Positions 52,904 through 61,135 of a DNA stretch of 64,000 nucleotides are shown here, in pieces (within the stretch, counting starts at the first letter, position 1; every line of letters begins with the position of its first letter). A program made the position numbers and the translations under genes. The notes under the pieces were generated by a model. That model saw nothing but the letters and a program-made list of their open reading frames with translations, was not told the DNA's origin and did no database searches. The stretch covers positions 58,504 to 122,503 of the forward strand of contig NZ_JACESE010000012.1 of assembly GCF_013911965.1 (NCBI RefSeq). Reading direction: 5' to 3'. The DNA comes from Phenylobacterium sp. Lineage in GTDB: Bacteria > Pseudomonadota > Alphaproteobacteria > Caulobacterales > Caulobacteraceae.

Positions 52904-55900
52904 GTGGTCTCGACCCGCTGGGCGCTGGTGAGCAGCGCGTGTTTTGGACTGATGAGCCTCAGCGCGCCGGCGATCGCCGGGCCGGCCGAGGTGCGGTTTG
53001 ACATCCCGGCCGGCCCCCTGGAGGCGGCGCTGGTGACCTATGGCGCCCAGGCCCGGCGCCAGATTCTCTTCGACCCGGCGATGGTCGCGGGCCACCAGGC
53101 GCCGGCGATCCGCGGGCCCATGGGCGCCGATGCGGCGCTGGCGCGCCTCTTGGAAGGCTCAAGCCTTCGAGTGCGCGAAACCCAGCCCGGCGTCTTCACT
53201 CTGCAGGCTCCGCCTTCCCCACCCCCCTCCGCTCCAGGGCGGCCGAGCCTGCAGCCGCAGGCCCTGGCGCGCGCCGGCCAAGCCGTCGCCTCAGGGCCTG
53301 CGGGCGACGCGTCAGTGGCCAGGGCTCCGACGCTCCTCGATGAGCTGATCATTACGGGCACCCTGATCCGCGGGTCGAGCCCGCCCAGTTCGCCGGTGTT
53401 GCAGTTGGACGGCGCCGACATCGAAGCTGGCGGTCACGCCACGGTCGGCGACATGCTGGCCGCTCTGCCGCAGAACTTCGGCGGCTCCGGCTCGGCGGCC
53501 GCCGCCCTGGTGGGAACAGATCCGCGGACCACCAACGACCTGGCGGCCACAGGTCTGAACCTGAGGGGCCTGGGCGCCTCGGCGACCCTGGTGCTGGTCA
53601 ATGGTCGCCGCATGGCCGGCGTCGGCACCCGCGGCGACTTCGCCGACGCCTCGGCGATCCCGACGGCGGTCGTCGAGCGGGTCGACGTGCTGCTCGACGG
53701 CGCCTCGGCCCTCTATGGGTCCGACGCGGTCGGGGGCGTCGTCAATGTGATCCTCAAACGCCGTTTGGACGCGCCGGAGTCCCGCCTGCATCTGTCGGCC
53801 GCCACCCAAGGCGGGGCCGAAGAGCTTCAAGCGAGCCACGCCTGGGGGACCAGCTGGTCCAGCGGCGATCTCGTGCTGGCCTATGAATATGGCAAGCACT
53901 GGGGTCTGCGGGCGGAGGAACGACCCTTCACCGCCACCAGCGACCTGCGCAGCCTCGGCGGCGGCGACTGGCGGACCTTCTACAGCCACCCCGCCAACAT
54001 CCTCACCTTTGACGCGCAGAGCGGCAGCTATGTGGTCGGCTGGGCCGTGCCGCCCGGCCAGAGCGGGCGCAACCTGACGCCTGGCGACTTCATCGCCGGC
54101 GGCGCCAACCTGGAAAACCAGCGGCAAGGCGGCGATGTCTTGCCCGCCGACGAGCGTCACAACCTCTACGCCTCGGTCGTTCAGGCGCTTGGCGCGAACG
54201 TCCGGCTCCTGTCGGATGTGCGCTACAATCGCCGCGACAATCTGATCGCCCGACCGGCGTCGGTGTCGGTCTTCACGGTCACCCGCGCCAATCCCTTCTT
54301 CGTCTCGCCCAATGGCTCAAGCTCACACGTGTTGGGCTACGCCTTCGGCGACGAGGTGGGGCCCTCGTTGAGCGATGGTCGGGCCGAGAGCCTTGGGCTC
54401 TCCGGCGGGCTCGAGATCGACCTGCCCGCCGGCTGGCGCGCCGACATCTATGGCTCGGCGGCGTTTGAGACCGGCGAGCGCGACACCGAGCGCCTGATCA
54501 ACAGCCGCTTCGTGAGCGAGGCCCTGGGCTCGATCGCCGATGATCCGGCGACATCCTTCTCGGCCCCTCGTGACGGCTACTTCAATCCCTTCGGAGACGG
54601 CGGCGCCAATGGGCCGGCCGTCCTGGACTTCATCGGCTCGGGCTATACGCGCGGCCGCACCTTGAGCCGCGTGCTCACCTTCGACGCCAAGGCCGACGGC
54701 GATCTCTTCGAGACGCCGGCCGGCGTGGTGCAGGCCGCCCTTGGCGTCCAGGCCCGCCAAGAACGCTTCAAGACCACGACCAAGAGCCTCGTCTCGACCA
54801 CCGCCCCCGTCCACACCGGCGGGGTGACCTATAAGCGCAACATCGAGGCGGCGTTCCTGGAACTGCGCGTGCCGCTGGTCGGCGCAGACATGGGCGTGCC
54901 CGGCGTCGATCGTCTGGAGCTTTCCGTGGCGGCGCGGACCGAGCGCTACGGCGACTTTGGCCGAACCACCAACCCCAAGGTCGGGCTGCTGTGGGCGCCG
55001 ATGGAGGGTCTGCGCTTGCGCGCCAGCTACGGCACGTCCTTTCGCGCGCCGAATCTGACGGAGATCTACCAGACCCAGAACGCCTCGCCGGTCCTGGTGG
55101 GCGCCGGGGCCAGCCAGACCCTGGCCCTTGTCCAGACCGGCGGCAATCTCAACCTGGAGCCAGAGACCGCGACCACCTGGTCGGCCGGCTTTGATTTCGA
55201 ACCCGACGCCCTGCCGGGTCTGTCGCTGTCGGCCACCTGGTTCGACGTGACCTTCTCCGACCAGATCGGCCAGCCGGTGCTCGCCGACATCCCCAACGCC
55301 TTGAGCCATCCGGCCTACGAGCCGTTCGTCACGCCGGTGGATCCCAACAATCCCGCCGACCTGGCCTGGGTCGAGGCGCTGATGGCGGCCTCGACCTCCT
55401 CCAACATCGGCCTCTTCCCGGCGTCGGCCTATCGAGCTGTCATAGACGCCCGCTACGTCAACACCGGCGAGGTGGTGGTGCGCGGCCTCGACCTGGCGGC
55501 AGCTTACGCCTTCCGCCGTGGGGACGACGCGTTCGAGGTCACGGCGGCGGTGAACTATCTCGCCGACTATGTGCGTCGCTTCACCCCCACGGCCGAGCCG
55601 GTGCAGTTCGTCGACCAGGCCAACCAGCCGGTGGACCTGCGCGGGCGCGTCACGGGGTCGTGGCGGCGGGGCGCCTATGGCGTCTCGGCGACCTTCAACT
55701 ATGTGGACGACTCTCACAGCGCCGCGGGCGAGCCGATTGAGGCCTATACGCCGGTGGATCTGCAGCTGCGTTGGACGCCGAAGACAAACTCCGGCCCCAT
55801 CGCGGGCCTGACGGCGAACCTCACCGTCTCAAACCTCTTCGATGAAGATCCGCCCTTCTACAACTCGCCTCTCGGCGTGGGCTTTGATCCGGCCAACGCC

Positions 55901-55948
55901 GATCCGCTGGGACGGACGGTTTCGCTCTCTCTGACCAAACGCTGGTGA
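52904..55948 (+). CDS. TonB-dependent receptor with N-terminal STN signalling domain
   Basis: The roughly 1014-residue receptor starts at GTG 52904 (TTG 52901 is possible) after GGAGGGG at 52890-52896. A signal peptide ends near APAIAGP. The STN domain (about 30-90) carries FDIPAGPLEAALVTYGAQAR; a proline-rich linker, the plug (VLVNGRRMAG, DGASALYGSDAVGGVVNVIL) and the barrel follow, ending in LSLTKRW. STN domains signal to FecR, so ligand binding should induce the operon. The ligand is probably a lasso peptide, as inferred from the downstream isopeptidase. The barrel is large and loops are extended. Confidence 0.93.
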   Translation: MVSTRWALVSSACFGLMSLSAPAIAGPAEVRFDIPAGPLEAALVTYGAQARRQILFDPAMVAGHQAPAIRGPMGADAALARLLEGSSLRVRETQPGVFTLQAPPSPPPSAPGRPSLQPQALARAGQAVASGPAGDASVARAPTLLDELIITGTLIRGSSPPSSPVLQLDGADIEAGGHATVGDMLAALPQNFGGSGSAAAALVGTDPRTTNDLAATGLNLRGLGASATLVLVNGRRMAGVGTRGDFADASAIPTAVVERVDVLLDGASALYGSDAVGGVVNVILKRRLDAPESRLHLSAATQGGAEELQASHAWGTSWSSGDLVLAYEYGKHWGLRAEERPFTATSDLRSLGGGDWRTFYSHPANILTFDAQSGSYVVGWAVPPGQSGRNLTPGDFIAGGANLENQRQGGDVLPADERHNLYASVVQALGANVRLLSDVRYNRRDNLIARPASVSVFTVTRANPFFVSPNGSSSHVLGYAFGDEVGPSLSDGRAESLGLSGGLEIDLPAGWRADIYGSAAFETGERDTERLINSRFVSEALGSIADDPATSFSAPRDGYFNPFGDGGANGPAVLDFIGSGYTRGRTLSRVLTFDAKADGDLFETPAGVVQAALGVQARQERFKTTTKSLVSTTAPVHTGGVTYKRNIEAAFLELRVPLVGADMGVPGVDRLELSVAARTERYGDFGRTTNPKVGLLWAPMEGLRLRASYGTSFRAPNLTEIYQTQNASPVLVGAGASQTLALVQTGGNLNLEPETATTWSAGFDFEPDALPGLSLSATWFDVTFSDQIGQPVLADIPNALSHPAYEPFVTPVDPNNPADLAWVEALMAASTSSNIGLFPASAYRAVIDARYVNTGEVVVRGLDLAAAYAFRRGDDAFEVTAAVNYLADYVRRFTPTAEPVQFVDQANQPVDLRGRVTGSWRRGAYGVSATFNYVDDSHSAAGEPIEAYTPVDLQLRWTPKTNSGPIAGLTANLTVSNLFDEDPPFYNSPLGVGFDPANADPLGRTVSLSLTKRW

Positions 55949-55964
55949 GCCTGAAAGCCTCGCC

Positions 55965-58361
55965 ATGCGCGCCGGCCTCCTTCTGGCCGCCTGCGTCGCG
56001 CTCGCCTTCGGCGGCGCGGCGGCGGCGCGACCCTTCAGCGTCGATGACCTGCTGAACGCCGAAGAGTTCGGGCAGATCTGGGTTTCCGACGATGGCGACC
56101 TGCTCGTTGTGGAGCGCCTGATCGGCCAGGCGCAGGCCGCGCCCTTCGATCAGGACGTCTATAGCGACCATCGCCGAAGCCGCCTTTACGGGGCGCGCCT
56201 GCCGAACGGCCAGCTCTCGCCCTTGCTGCCGCAGGAGCGCGGCGGGCAAACGGCGGGGCCGGTGGCGCCGGGCGGAGCGCGGATGGCGGTGATGCGCTTT
56301 TCCGGCGCGATCTGGGAGGTGGGCGTCCTGACCTTCGCCACCGGCGACGTCCAGTGGTTGGGTCTGACGCCGGAGCTCAACGGCCTGGGCCAAACCCTGG
56401 TCTGGGTCGACGACCACACCCTGCTGGTCGCCACCCACGGCGCGGGCTCGGCGCCGCTTCGTCTGCGGACGGGCGGCGAGATGCGTCGCCGCCAGGCCGA
56501 ACTCTGGGCGGCGGCCAAGGCTGGCGCCCCCGCGCTCCATGTCATCGGCAGCGGCCGCTTCTTGAGCGCGCGGCCTAAGGCCCCGCTCGGCGCCCTGATC
56601 GAGGTGGATTTGGCGGCGCAAACCCAACGCCGCCTGGCGCAGGGCGACATCATCGATCTTGCGCTCTCGCCAGATGGGCGCAGGGTCGCAGCCTTAGCGC
56701 TCTTTGCGCCTCTACAGGCGCCGGCGGCGCAGAAGCTTTGGGTGGCCAGTCCGGAGCGGCGGCGAAACTTACTGCTCATCGACCGAGCCACCGCTCAGGT
56801 CACCCTCCCCTGTCCCACCTGCCAGATCGATCCCAACCTGCTCGCCTGGTCGTCGGTAGGCGAGCATCTGCTGATCCATGGACGCCGAGGCGATCCTTGG
56901 ACGGGACCATCGTCCTATTTCGTGGTCGGGCCGGAGGGGCTCAGCGCCTTGGAGACCCCGGGGGTGAGGCCGGTCATCGAGCGCACGAGCGAGGGCTACG
57001 CCATTCCCCGGGCGCATTGGTGGCGGGGGCGACCCGTCGTCCTGGCGCAGTCGATGAACGGCGTGCGCGGTTGGTTCGCGGTGAGCGCCGAGGAGGCGAA
57101 GGCGCTGACGGGCGATCTCACCGGCGTTGCGGCCCAGCTGGCGCTCGGCTCTGACGGCGCGTTGCTCGCCTTAGCCGAGGGCGCCATCTGGCGACTGTCT
57201 GAAAACGCGGCCCCTCAGGCCGTGGGGCCGGCAGAGGCCTTCGTCGCGCCGCAGGGCCTGGGCCTCTCCTACCGTGAGCGCATCAACGGCTTTCAGGCCC
57301 CGTGGGTGGAGGCGCAGGGGGCGGACGGCAGCTTGAACTTGCGCGCATTGGACGCCTCAGCGTCCCTGCCTCTGCCGACGGAGGGCAAGATCCTGAGCCG
57401 CGCCGTCGGCGGCGAGCGGTTGGCCGTGATCCGCCGGCGCGACGACGGCGTGCTGCTGTTGGAGGTTCAGCAGGGGCCTCGACAGTGGAGGACGTTGGCG
57501 CAGCTGAACGCCGTATTTGCTGAAATCGACTTTGCTGAGCGGCGGCCCGTCCAGGCGAAGGGCCCTCGGGGCGAGCCCGTGACCCACTGGCTCTTCTTGC
57601 CGCCGAAGACGAAGGGTCTGCGCCCGTTGATCGTCATCCCCTATCCAGGGGCGGCCTATGCCGAACCGCCAGCCGCCTACGGATCGGGCGTCGGGCGCTT
57701 TAGCGCCAACGCCGACCTCTTCGCCGCTGCGGGATTTGCAGCGCTCGTGCCAAGCCTGCCGCGACCGCCTGGCGCTGAGCCCGGTGAGGCGATGGCAGAG
57801 CAGATCTGGGCCGCCGTGGAGGCGGCAAGCCATGAGGCTGAGCTCGACCTCGCCCGCGTCGCCCTCGTGGGCCAGAGTTTCGGGGGCTACGCCGCGTTGA
57901 TGGCGGGCACCCAAAGTGACCGCTTCGCCGCCATTGTGGCCTCGGCCGCCCCCTCCGATCTCGCCAGCATGCGCGGCGCCATGGACCCGCATTACGAGAT
58001 CCTGCCCGCCGATGGCTTAGGGCTCAACGCCAACTATGGCTGGTCGGAGCGCGGACAAGGCGGGCTCATGGACTCACCCTGGGAGAATCCCGACCTCTAT
58101 GTCCGCAACAGTCCGGTCTTCTTCGCCGACCAGATCTGCGCGCCCGTGTTGCTCATCCATGGCGACGGCGATTTCGTGCGTCTCTCCCAGGCCCAGGAGA
58201 TGTTCTCGGCGCTCTACCGGCTCGGCAAGGATGCGCAGCTGATCACCGTCTTTGGCGAGGGCCATGTGATCTCGAGCCCCGGCAACCGCCGCGTCGTGAC
58301 GACCGCGACGCTAGACTGGCTTCGGGCCGTGCTGGGCGCCCCCCATCACCCCTGCCGCTGA
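55965..58361 (+). CDS. Lasso-peptide isopeptidase-like S9 prolyl oligopeptidase (AtxE2 type)
   Basis: This 798-residue secreted S9 peptidase has a signal peptide (1 to about 21). The first half is a beta-propeller; the second is an alpha/beta-hydrolase. The catalytic triad is S638 (VGQSFGGYAAL), D736 (HGDGDFV) and H767 (GEGHVIS). The mature N-terminus (RPFSVDDLLNAEEFG) and the propeller segment VIGSGRFLSARP resemble the Atxe2 lasso-peptide isopeptidases, which hydrolyse the macrolactam bond to linearise threaded peptides. The gene follows the receptor by 16 bases, as in known isopeptidase clusters. A general dipeptidyl-peptidase function is the alternative. The gene is intact. Confidence 0.82.
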   Translation: MRAGLLLAACVALAFGGAAAARPFSVDDLLNAEEFGQIWVSDDGDLLVVERLIGQAQAAPFDQDVYSDHRRSRLYGARLPNGQLSPLLPQERGGQTAGPVAPGGARMAVMRFSGAIWEVGVLTFATGDVQWLGLTPELNGLGQTLVWVDDHTLLVATHGAGSAPLRLRTGGEMRRRQAELWAAAKAGAPALHVIGSGRFLSARPKAPLGALIEVDLAAQTQRRLAQGDIIDLALSPDGRRVAALALFAPLQAPAAQKLWVASPERRRNLLLIDRATAQVTLPCPTCQIDPNLLAWSSVGEHLLIHGRRGDPWTGPSSYFVVGPEGLSALETPGVRPVIERTSEGYAIPRAHWWRGRPVVLAQSMNGVRGWFAVSAEEAKALTGDLTGVAAQLALGSDGALLALAEGAIWRLSENAAPQAVGPAEAFVAPQGLGLSYRERINGFQAPWVEAQGADGSLNLRALDASASLPLPTEGKILSRAVGGERLAVIRRRDDGVLLLEVQQGPRQWRTLAQLNAVFAEIDFAERRPVQAKGPRGEPVTHWLFLPPKTKGLRPLIVIPYPGAAYAEPPAAYGSGVGRFSANADLFAAAGFAALVPSLPRPPGAEPGEAMAEQIWAAVEAASHEAELDLARVALVGQSFGGYAALMAGTQSDRFAAIVASAAPSDLASMRGAMDPHYEILPADGLGLNANYGWSERGQGGLMDSPWENPDLYVRNSPVFFADQICAPVLLIHGDGDFVRLSQAQEMFSALYRLGKDAQLITVFGEGHVISSPGNRRVVTTATLDWLRAVLGAPHHPCR

Positions 58362-58755
58362 GGGCGACAGTTCGCAAAAGGTCTTGTGGCAGGAGCCCGC
58401 CCGTCTCCGCGCGGCTCTCGACAATCGTGTCGTCACGACAGTGCGGGAGACGCCGGGGACGTCGGGCGCGGCCGGGGCACGGTCGATCTGGCCCCAAACA
58501 GGCTGAGAGGCTCAAGCCTCCGGGAAGAGTACGGAAAGAGCGAGTCGAGCGCCTTGGTCGGAAAGCGGAGCGACACCGGCCCCTTGGGCAAGCCGGGGTT
58601 AGGCGGGAAAGGCGTAAGTGTACCCAGAGCAGCCGCACCCCCTACGTCAAAAATCGCATAAATCCATTTTATGTTGATTTCGACATAAGAGGGGAGTGTG
58701 CGGAAAATCGCATAGTCGCGAGATATGCGATTTGTAGCATAAGCAGGAAGCCGCC
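58362..58755. other. Gap between isopeptidase and hipB, with operators
   Basis: No convincing gene is present on either strand. The left 280 bases are ordinary GC-rich sequence with no lasso-precursor-like short frame that I can recognise. From about 58645 the sequence becomes AT-rich and holds three copies of AAATCGCATA, one inverted, which should be the hipB promoter/operator. Confidence 0.6.
58651..58733. promoter_or_regulatory. Triple AAATCGCATA operator of hipB
   Basis: The decamer AAATCGCATA occurs at 58651-58660 and 58705-58714, and inverted (TATGCGATTT) at 58724-58733. The last two form a perfect dyad with a 9-base spacer. A weaker dyad TTATGT/ACATAA lies between. This is a typical arrangement for HipB autorepression and lies just upstream of the hipB start. 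Confidence 0.65.
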
Positions 58756-59010
58756 ATGTCCCTCGCCATCGCTCGTTCCTCCCGTCAAGTCGGACGTCTG
58801 ATCCAGCGGTTCCGCCAGGAAAAGGGGCTAAACCAGACGCAGCTCGCCCAGCTGACCGGCCAACGCCAGGAGATGATCTCTAAGATCGAAACCGGCCAGG
58901 GCGGCGTGAAGCTCACGACGCTGTTCGATGTGCTCGCCGCCTTAGGGCTGGAAATGACGCTCGAGCCGCGCAGCCAGAGCTCGTCGGCCGACATCGAGAA
59001 CATCTTCTGA
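58756..59010 (+). CDS. hipB: HipB-like antitoxin
   Basis: This 84-residue XRE protein has RRFRQEKGLNQTQLAQLTGQRQEMISKIETGQGG-type helix-turn-helix residues (given here approximately) and a C-terminal strand LEMTLEPRS, the HipB pattern. It binds HipA and represses the operon. The stop overlaps the hipA start (TGATG). A multi-copy operator precedes it. Because the downstream hipA is broken, this antitoxin may be an orphan that still regulates itself. Confidence 0.85.
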   Translation: MSLAIARSSRQVGRLIQRFRQEKGLNQTQLAQLTGQRQEMISKIETGQGGVKLTTLFDVLAALGLEMTLEPRSQSSSADIENIF

Positions 59011-59752
59011 TGCCTCGTCGTCGTACCCATGCCCCTCTGAACGTGCTGATCAACAACCGCCTCTGCGGCCGTCTGGAAAAAAGGCCAGCGGCGCGATCAG
59101 CTTCCAGTACGATCCGAGTTGGCTAGCATGGCAGCCAGCCTTTCCGATCTCCCTCTCTTTGCCCCTGCAGGAGGCTCCTCGGCGCGGGGAGGCCGTCGTC
59201 GCTGTGTTCGACAACCTCCTGCCGGACAACATCCACGTTCGTCGGCAAGTTGCCGAGCGCACCGGAGCCGAGGGCGCCGACGCCTACAGCCTTCTCGCTC
59301 AAATCGGGCGAGATTGCGTGGGCGCGATGCAGTTCCTTCCCGACGGTAAGGCGGCCGACGCCCTACAGCCCATCCAAGGCACGCCGATCAGCGACGAGGA
59401 AATCGAGGGACTGCTGGCGAACCTTGCCTGGGCGCCCCTCGGCATCGATCCCGAACAGGAGTTCCGGATCTCGGTCGCCGGCGCTCAGGAGAAGACTGCG
59501 CTTCTCCGTCACGAAGGCCAGTGGATGCGGCCGATCGGAACGACGCCGACCACGCATATCCTAAAGCCTCAGCTCGGCGAGATCCCGACGTCGTCGGGGG
59601 TGATCGATCTCAGCGACAGTGTCGAGAACGAGCATTACTGTCTGACGCTGCTGGAGAGCTTCGGCCTCCCCGTCGCCAAGACCGACCAGCTTTCACCTGA
59701 CGTTAAAGCCCTAGCCATGGCAGCAGAAAGACGTTGTCATCGCGGCAACTAG
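59010..59752 (+). pseudogene. hipA: HipA toxin kinase, frameshifted and truncated
   Basis: The first frame (ATG 59010) gives THAPLNVLINNRLCGRLEK and then hits a stop. The HipA reading resumes in another frame (SGAISFQYDPSWLAW, then LPLQEAPRRGEAVVAVFDNLLPDN) directly after a six-A run at 59077-59082, so one indel there breaks the gene. The second frame continues through YSLLAQIGRDCVGAMQFLPDG and ISVAGAQEKTALL up to ESFGLPVAKT, then departs from the family near 59690 and stops. The kinase catalytic lobe (C-terminal half) is missing. The toxin should be inactive. Confidence 0.85.
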
Positions 59753-59786
59753 CCCCAGCTAAACTCCGGGATCAAAGTCAGCACGC

Positions 59787-60185
59787 TCAATCAGGAACAA
59801 ACGTCACCAATCTTGGTCCGTCGAACCCAAAAACAATACGGGACGTTCTTGTGCCGATGCGAGACTCAACAAAATATGCGCCAAATGCGACTGAACTCGT
59901 GCATCCGTTAGACGCGGACAGTAAATCGACACCGACAAGATCCCCACGTATTGGTCGCCCATTAAAATCAGCCAATACGCCACCGGCTCGGCGAGCCCCG
60001 TCGCAATAATATTCAAACCTCAACACCCCATTGGAGCGGAATACACGTATATCCTCCGATCTCTCGTCATTCCTGAATTTATAAACTGAGCTCTGAGGGT
60101 AAATATAGGCGTCCTCATCTGCTATTGATGCTCCAGCAGAAGCCATTATCAAAACGAAACCTACAAATATAAGCACGTATCTCAT
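59787..60185 (-). CDS. Small secreted protein of an AT-rich island
   Basis: I do not recognise this 132-residue protein. ATG 60185 overlaps the stop of the upstream frame (ATGA). It has a clear signal peptide (RYVLIFVGFVLIMASAGAS, cut near SIA-DED) and a mature domain of beta-strand character with two cysteines (EYYCDG and NGCTS) that could form a disulfide. Codon use is clearly AT-richer than in the neighbours. The arrangement, directly after a C-terminal protein fragment and with a periplasmic destination, resembles immunity proteins of polymorphic toxins; that is a guess. Confidence 0.6.
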   Translation of the reverse strand: MRYVLIFVGFVLIMASAGASIADEDAYIYPQSSVYKFRNDERSEDIRVFRSNGVLRFEYYCDGARRAGGVLADFNGRPIRGDLVGVDLLSASNGCTSSVAFGAYFVESRIGTRTSRIVFGFDGPRLVTFVPD

Positions 60186-60751
60186 TTTTTCAGCCACCTG
60201 GCAGGCGCAACATGATAGAAAGGGACGCCGTAAATTGCAGGGGTCTCAATTCCAGGAATATATGGATGACCTTTCTGAGACACCAAGGTTCCGCTCGACG
60301 CGTCTAGGCCGAGCTGCCGCAACGAGTATTCAGAACCATAAGCCGTAACAAGCCCCTCCGCCCCAGCGATGGCGGTGAACCCTCGATCACTCCTCGCCAG
60401 GCTGACCGCAATATTATACAAGTCTGGGTCACTAACACCGCTTCCCTCCACGTGCGCGTGCACGTTGTAAGTGACCTGCTCCCGGAAAGCTGGACCGGTT
60501 TGAGCTAGAATTTTCTCGTTTTGCGGCGTGGCCTCACGAGCAGCCTGCGTGACTACTCGTCCTACTATCTCGGCATGGCCGAGAACTACGCCTGCCTGCG
60601 CGGCGAGCGAGGCCCTTCGGAACGCGCGCTGATCCACCTGTTCCGTCGCCTCTGTGAAGAGCGTCGCTATCTGCTGGCCGCCAAAGTGACTGCGGTCGAA
60701 CCTGACGCACCGGCGCCGAGTCGCACGATATAGCTTGCAAGCGATGGACAT
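60182..60751 (-). CDS. N-terminally truncated orphan C-terminal module
   Basis: The convincing part is about 110 C-terminal residues (60182 to about 60530). It starts around EKILAQTGPAFREQVTYNVHAHV and ends PFYHVAPARWLKK. The open frame continues to 60751, but there it is only antisense to another gene remnant, so the true N-terminus is lost. I do not recognise the fold. Codon use is AT-rich. It is coupled by ATGA to the secreted protein gene. It could be the toxic tip of a polymorphic toxin, or part of a larger protein cut by recombination. Confidence 0.4.
   Translation of the reverse strand: MSIACKLYRATRRRCVRFDRSHFGGQQIATLFTEATEQVDQRAFRRASLAAQAGVVLGHAEIVGRVVTQAAREATPQNEKILAQTGPAFREQVTYNVHAHVEGSGVSDPDLYNIAVSLARSDRGFTAIAGAEGLVTAYGSEYSLRQLGLDASSGTLVSQKGHPYIPGIETPAIYGVPFYHVAPARWLKK
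60521..60733 (+). pseudogene. Remnant of a small mobile-element protein (DUF6626-like)
   Basis: The plus-strand frame reads SLRDYSSYYLGMAENYACLRGERGPSERALIHLFRRLCEERRYLLA, which looks like the C-terminal part of a short helix-turn-helix-type protein common in alphaproteobacterial mobile DNA (similar to DUF6626; low certainty). The codon use is GC-rich, unlike the island to its left. No start codon or ribosome site fits; the N-terminus appears to be replaced by the AT-rich island ending near 60520. Confidence 0.45.
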
Positions 60752-60753
60752 TT

Positions 60754-60771
60754 TATAGCCTGAGAGCTATA
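60754..60771. promoter_or_regulatory. Operator-like dyad before higB
   Basis: TATAGC and GCTATA flank a 6-base spacer, ending seven bases before the higB start. A third TATAGC half-site is at 60729-60734. This is a probable HigA binding site for autoregulation and would cover the transcription start. Confidence 0.6.
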
Positions 60772-60777
60772 TGCCTC

Positions 60778-61134
60778 ATGCCATGGACAGTCGCCAACCA
60801 CGACGAGTTCGACCCGGAGTTCGAGGCCCTTCCCGAGGAGGTGCAGGACGAGCTTCTGGCGGTCACGGCGTTATTGGAGACCTATGGCCCGGCGCTCGGA
60901 CGGCCTCACGCCGACACCTTGGCCGGTTCCAAGCACGCGAACATGAAGGAACTTCGGTTCGTTGCGGCGGATGGAGTCTGGCGGGTGGCGTTCGCCTTCG
61001 ATCCGAAGCGACGGGCCATTCTGCTCGTCGCAGGCGACAAGGCCGGTGTCGCGCAGCAGCGGTTCTACAAGGGCCTGATCCGCAAGGCCGACAGCCGCTT
61101 CACCGACCACCTGAAGCGATTGAAGGAGGGTTGA
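60778..61134 (+). CDS. higB: RelE/HigB-type toxin (Gp49-like)
   Basis: This 118-residue protein matches the phage-derived Gp49-like/HigB family. FEALPEEVQDELLAVTALLETYGPALGRP and MKELRFVAADGVWRVAFAFDPKRRAILLVAGDKAG contain the basic/aromatic residues of mRNA-cleaving RelE-fold toxins. It starts at ATG 60778 with almost no leader. It is followed one base later by the antitoxin gene (toxin-first order, as usual for HigBA). A dyad operator lies just upstream. Codon use is normal. Confidence 0.88.
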   Translation: MPWTVANHDEFDPEFEALPEEVQDELLAVTALLETYGPALGRPHADTLAGSKHANMKELRFVAADGVWRVAFAFDPKRRAILLVAGDKAGVAQQRFYKGLIRKADSRFTDHLKRLKEG

Positions 61135-61135
61135 T

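Noticed and set aside
54323-55717. Minus-strand frame of 464 codons in the receptor gene
   Set aside because: Antisense to a well-supported TonB receptor; no recognisable domain.
58386-58661. 91-codon frame downstream of the isopeptidase as a precursor candidate
   Set aside because: Arg/Ser/Gly-rich noise with no leader/core pattern and no ribosome site.
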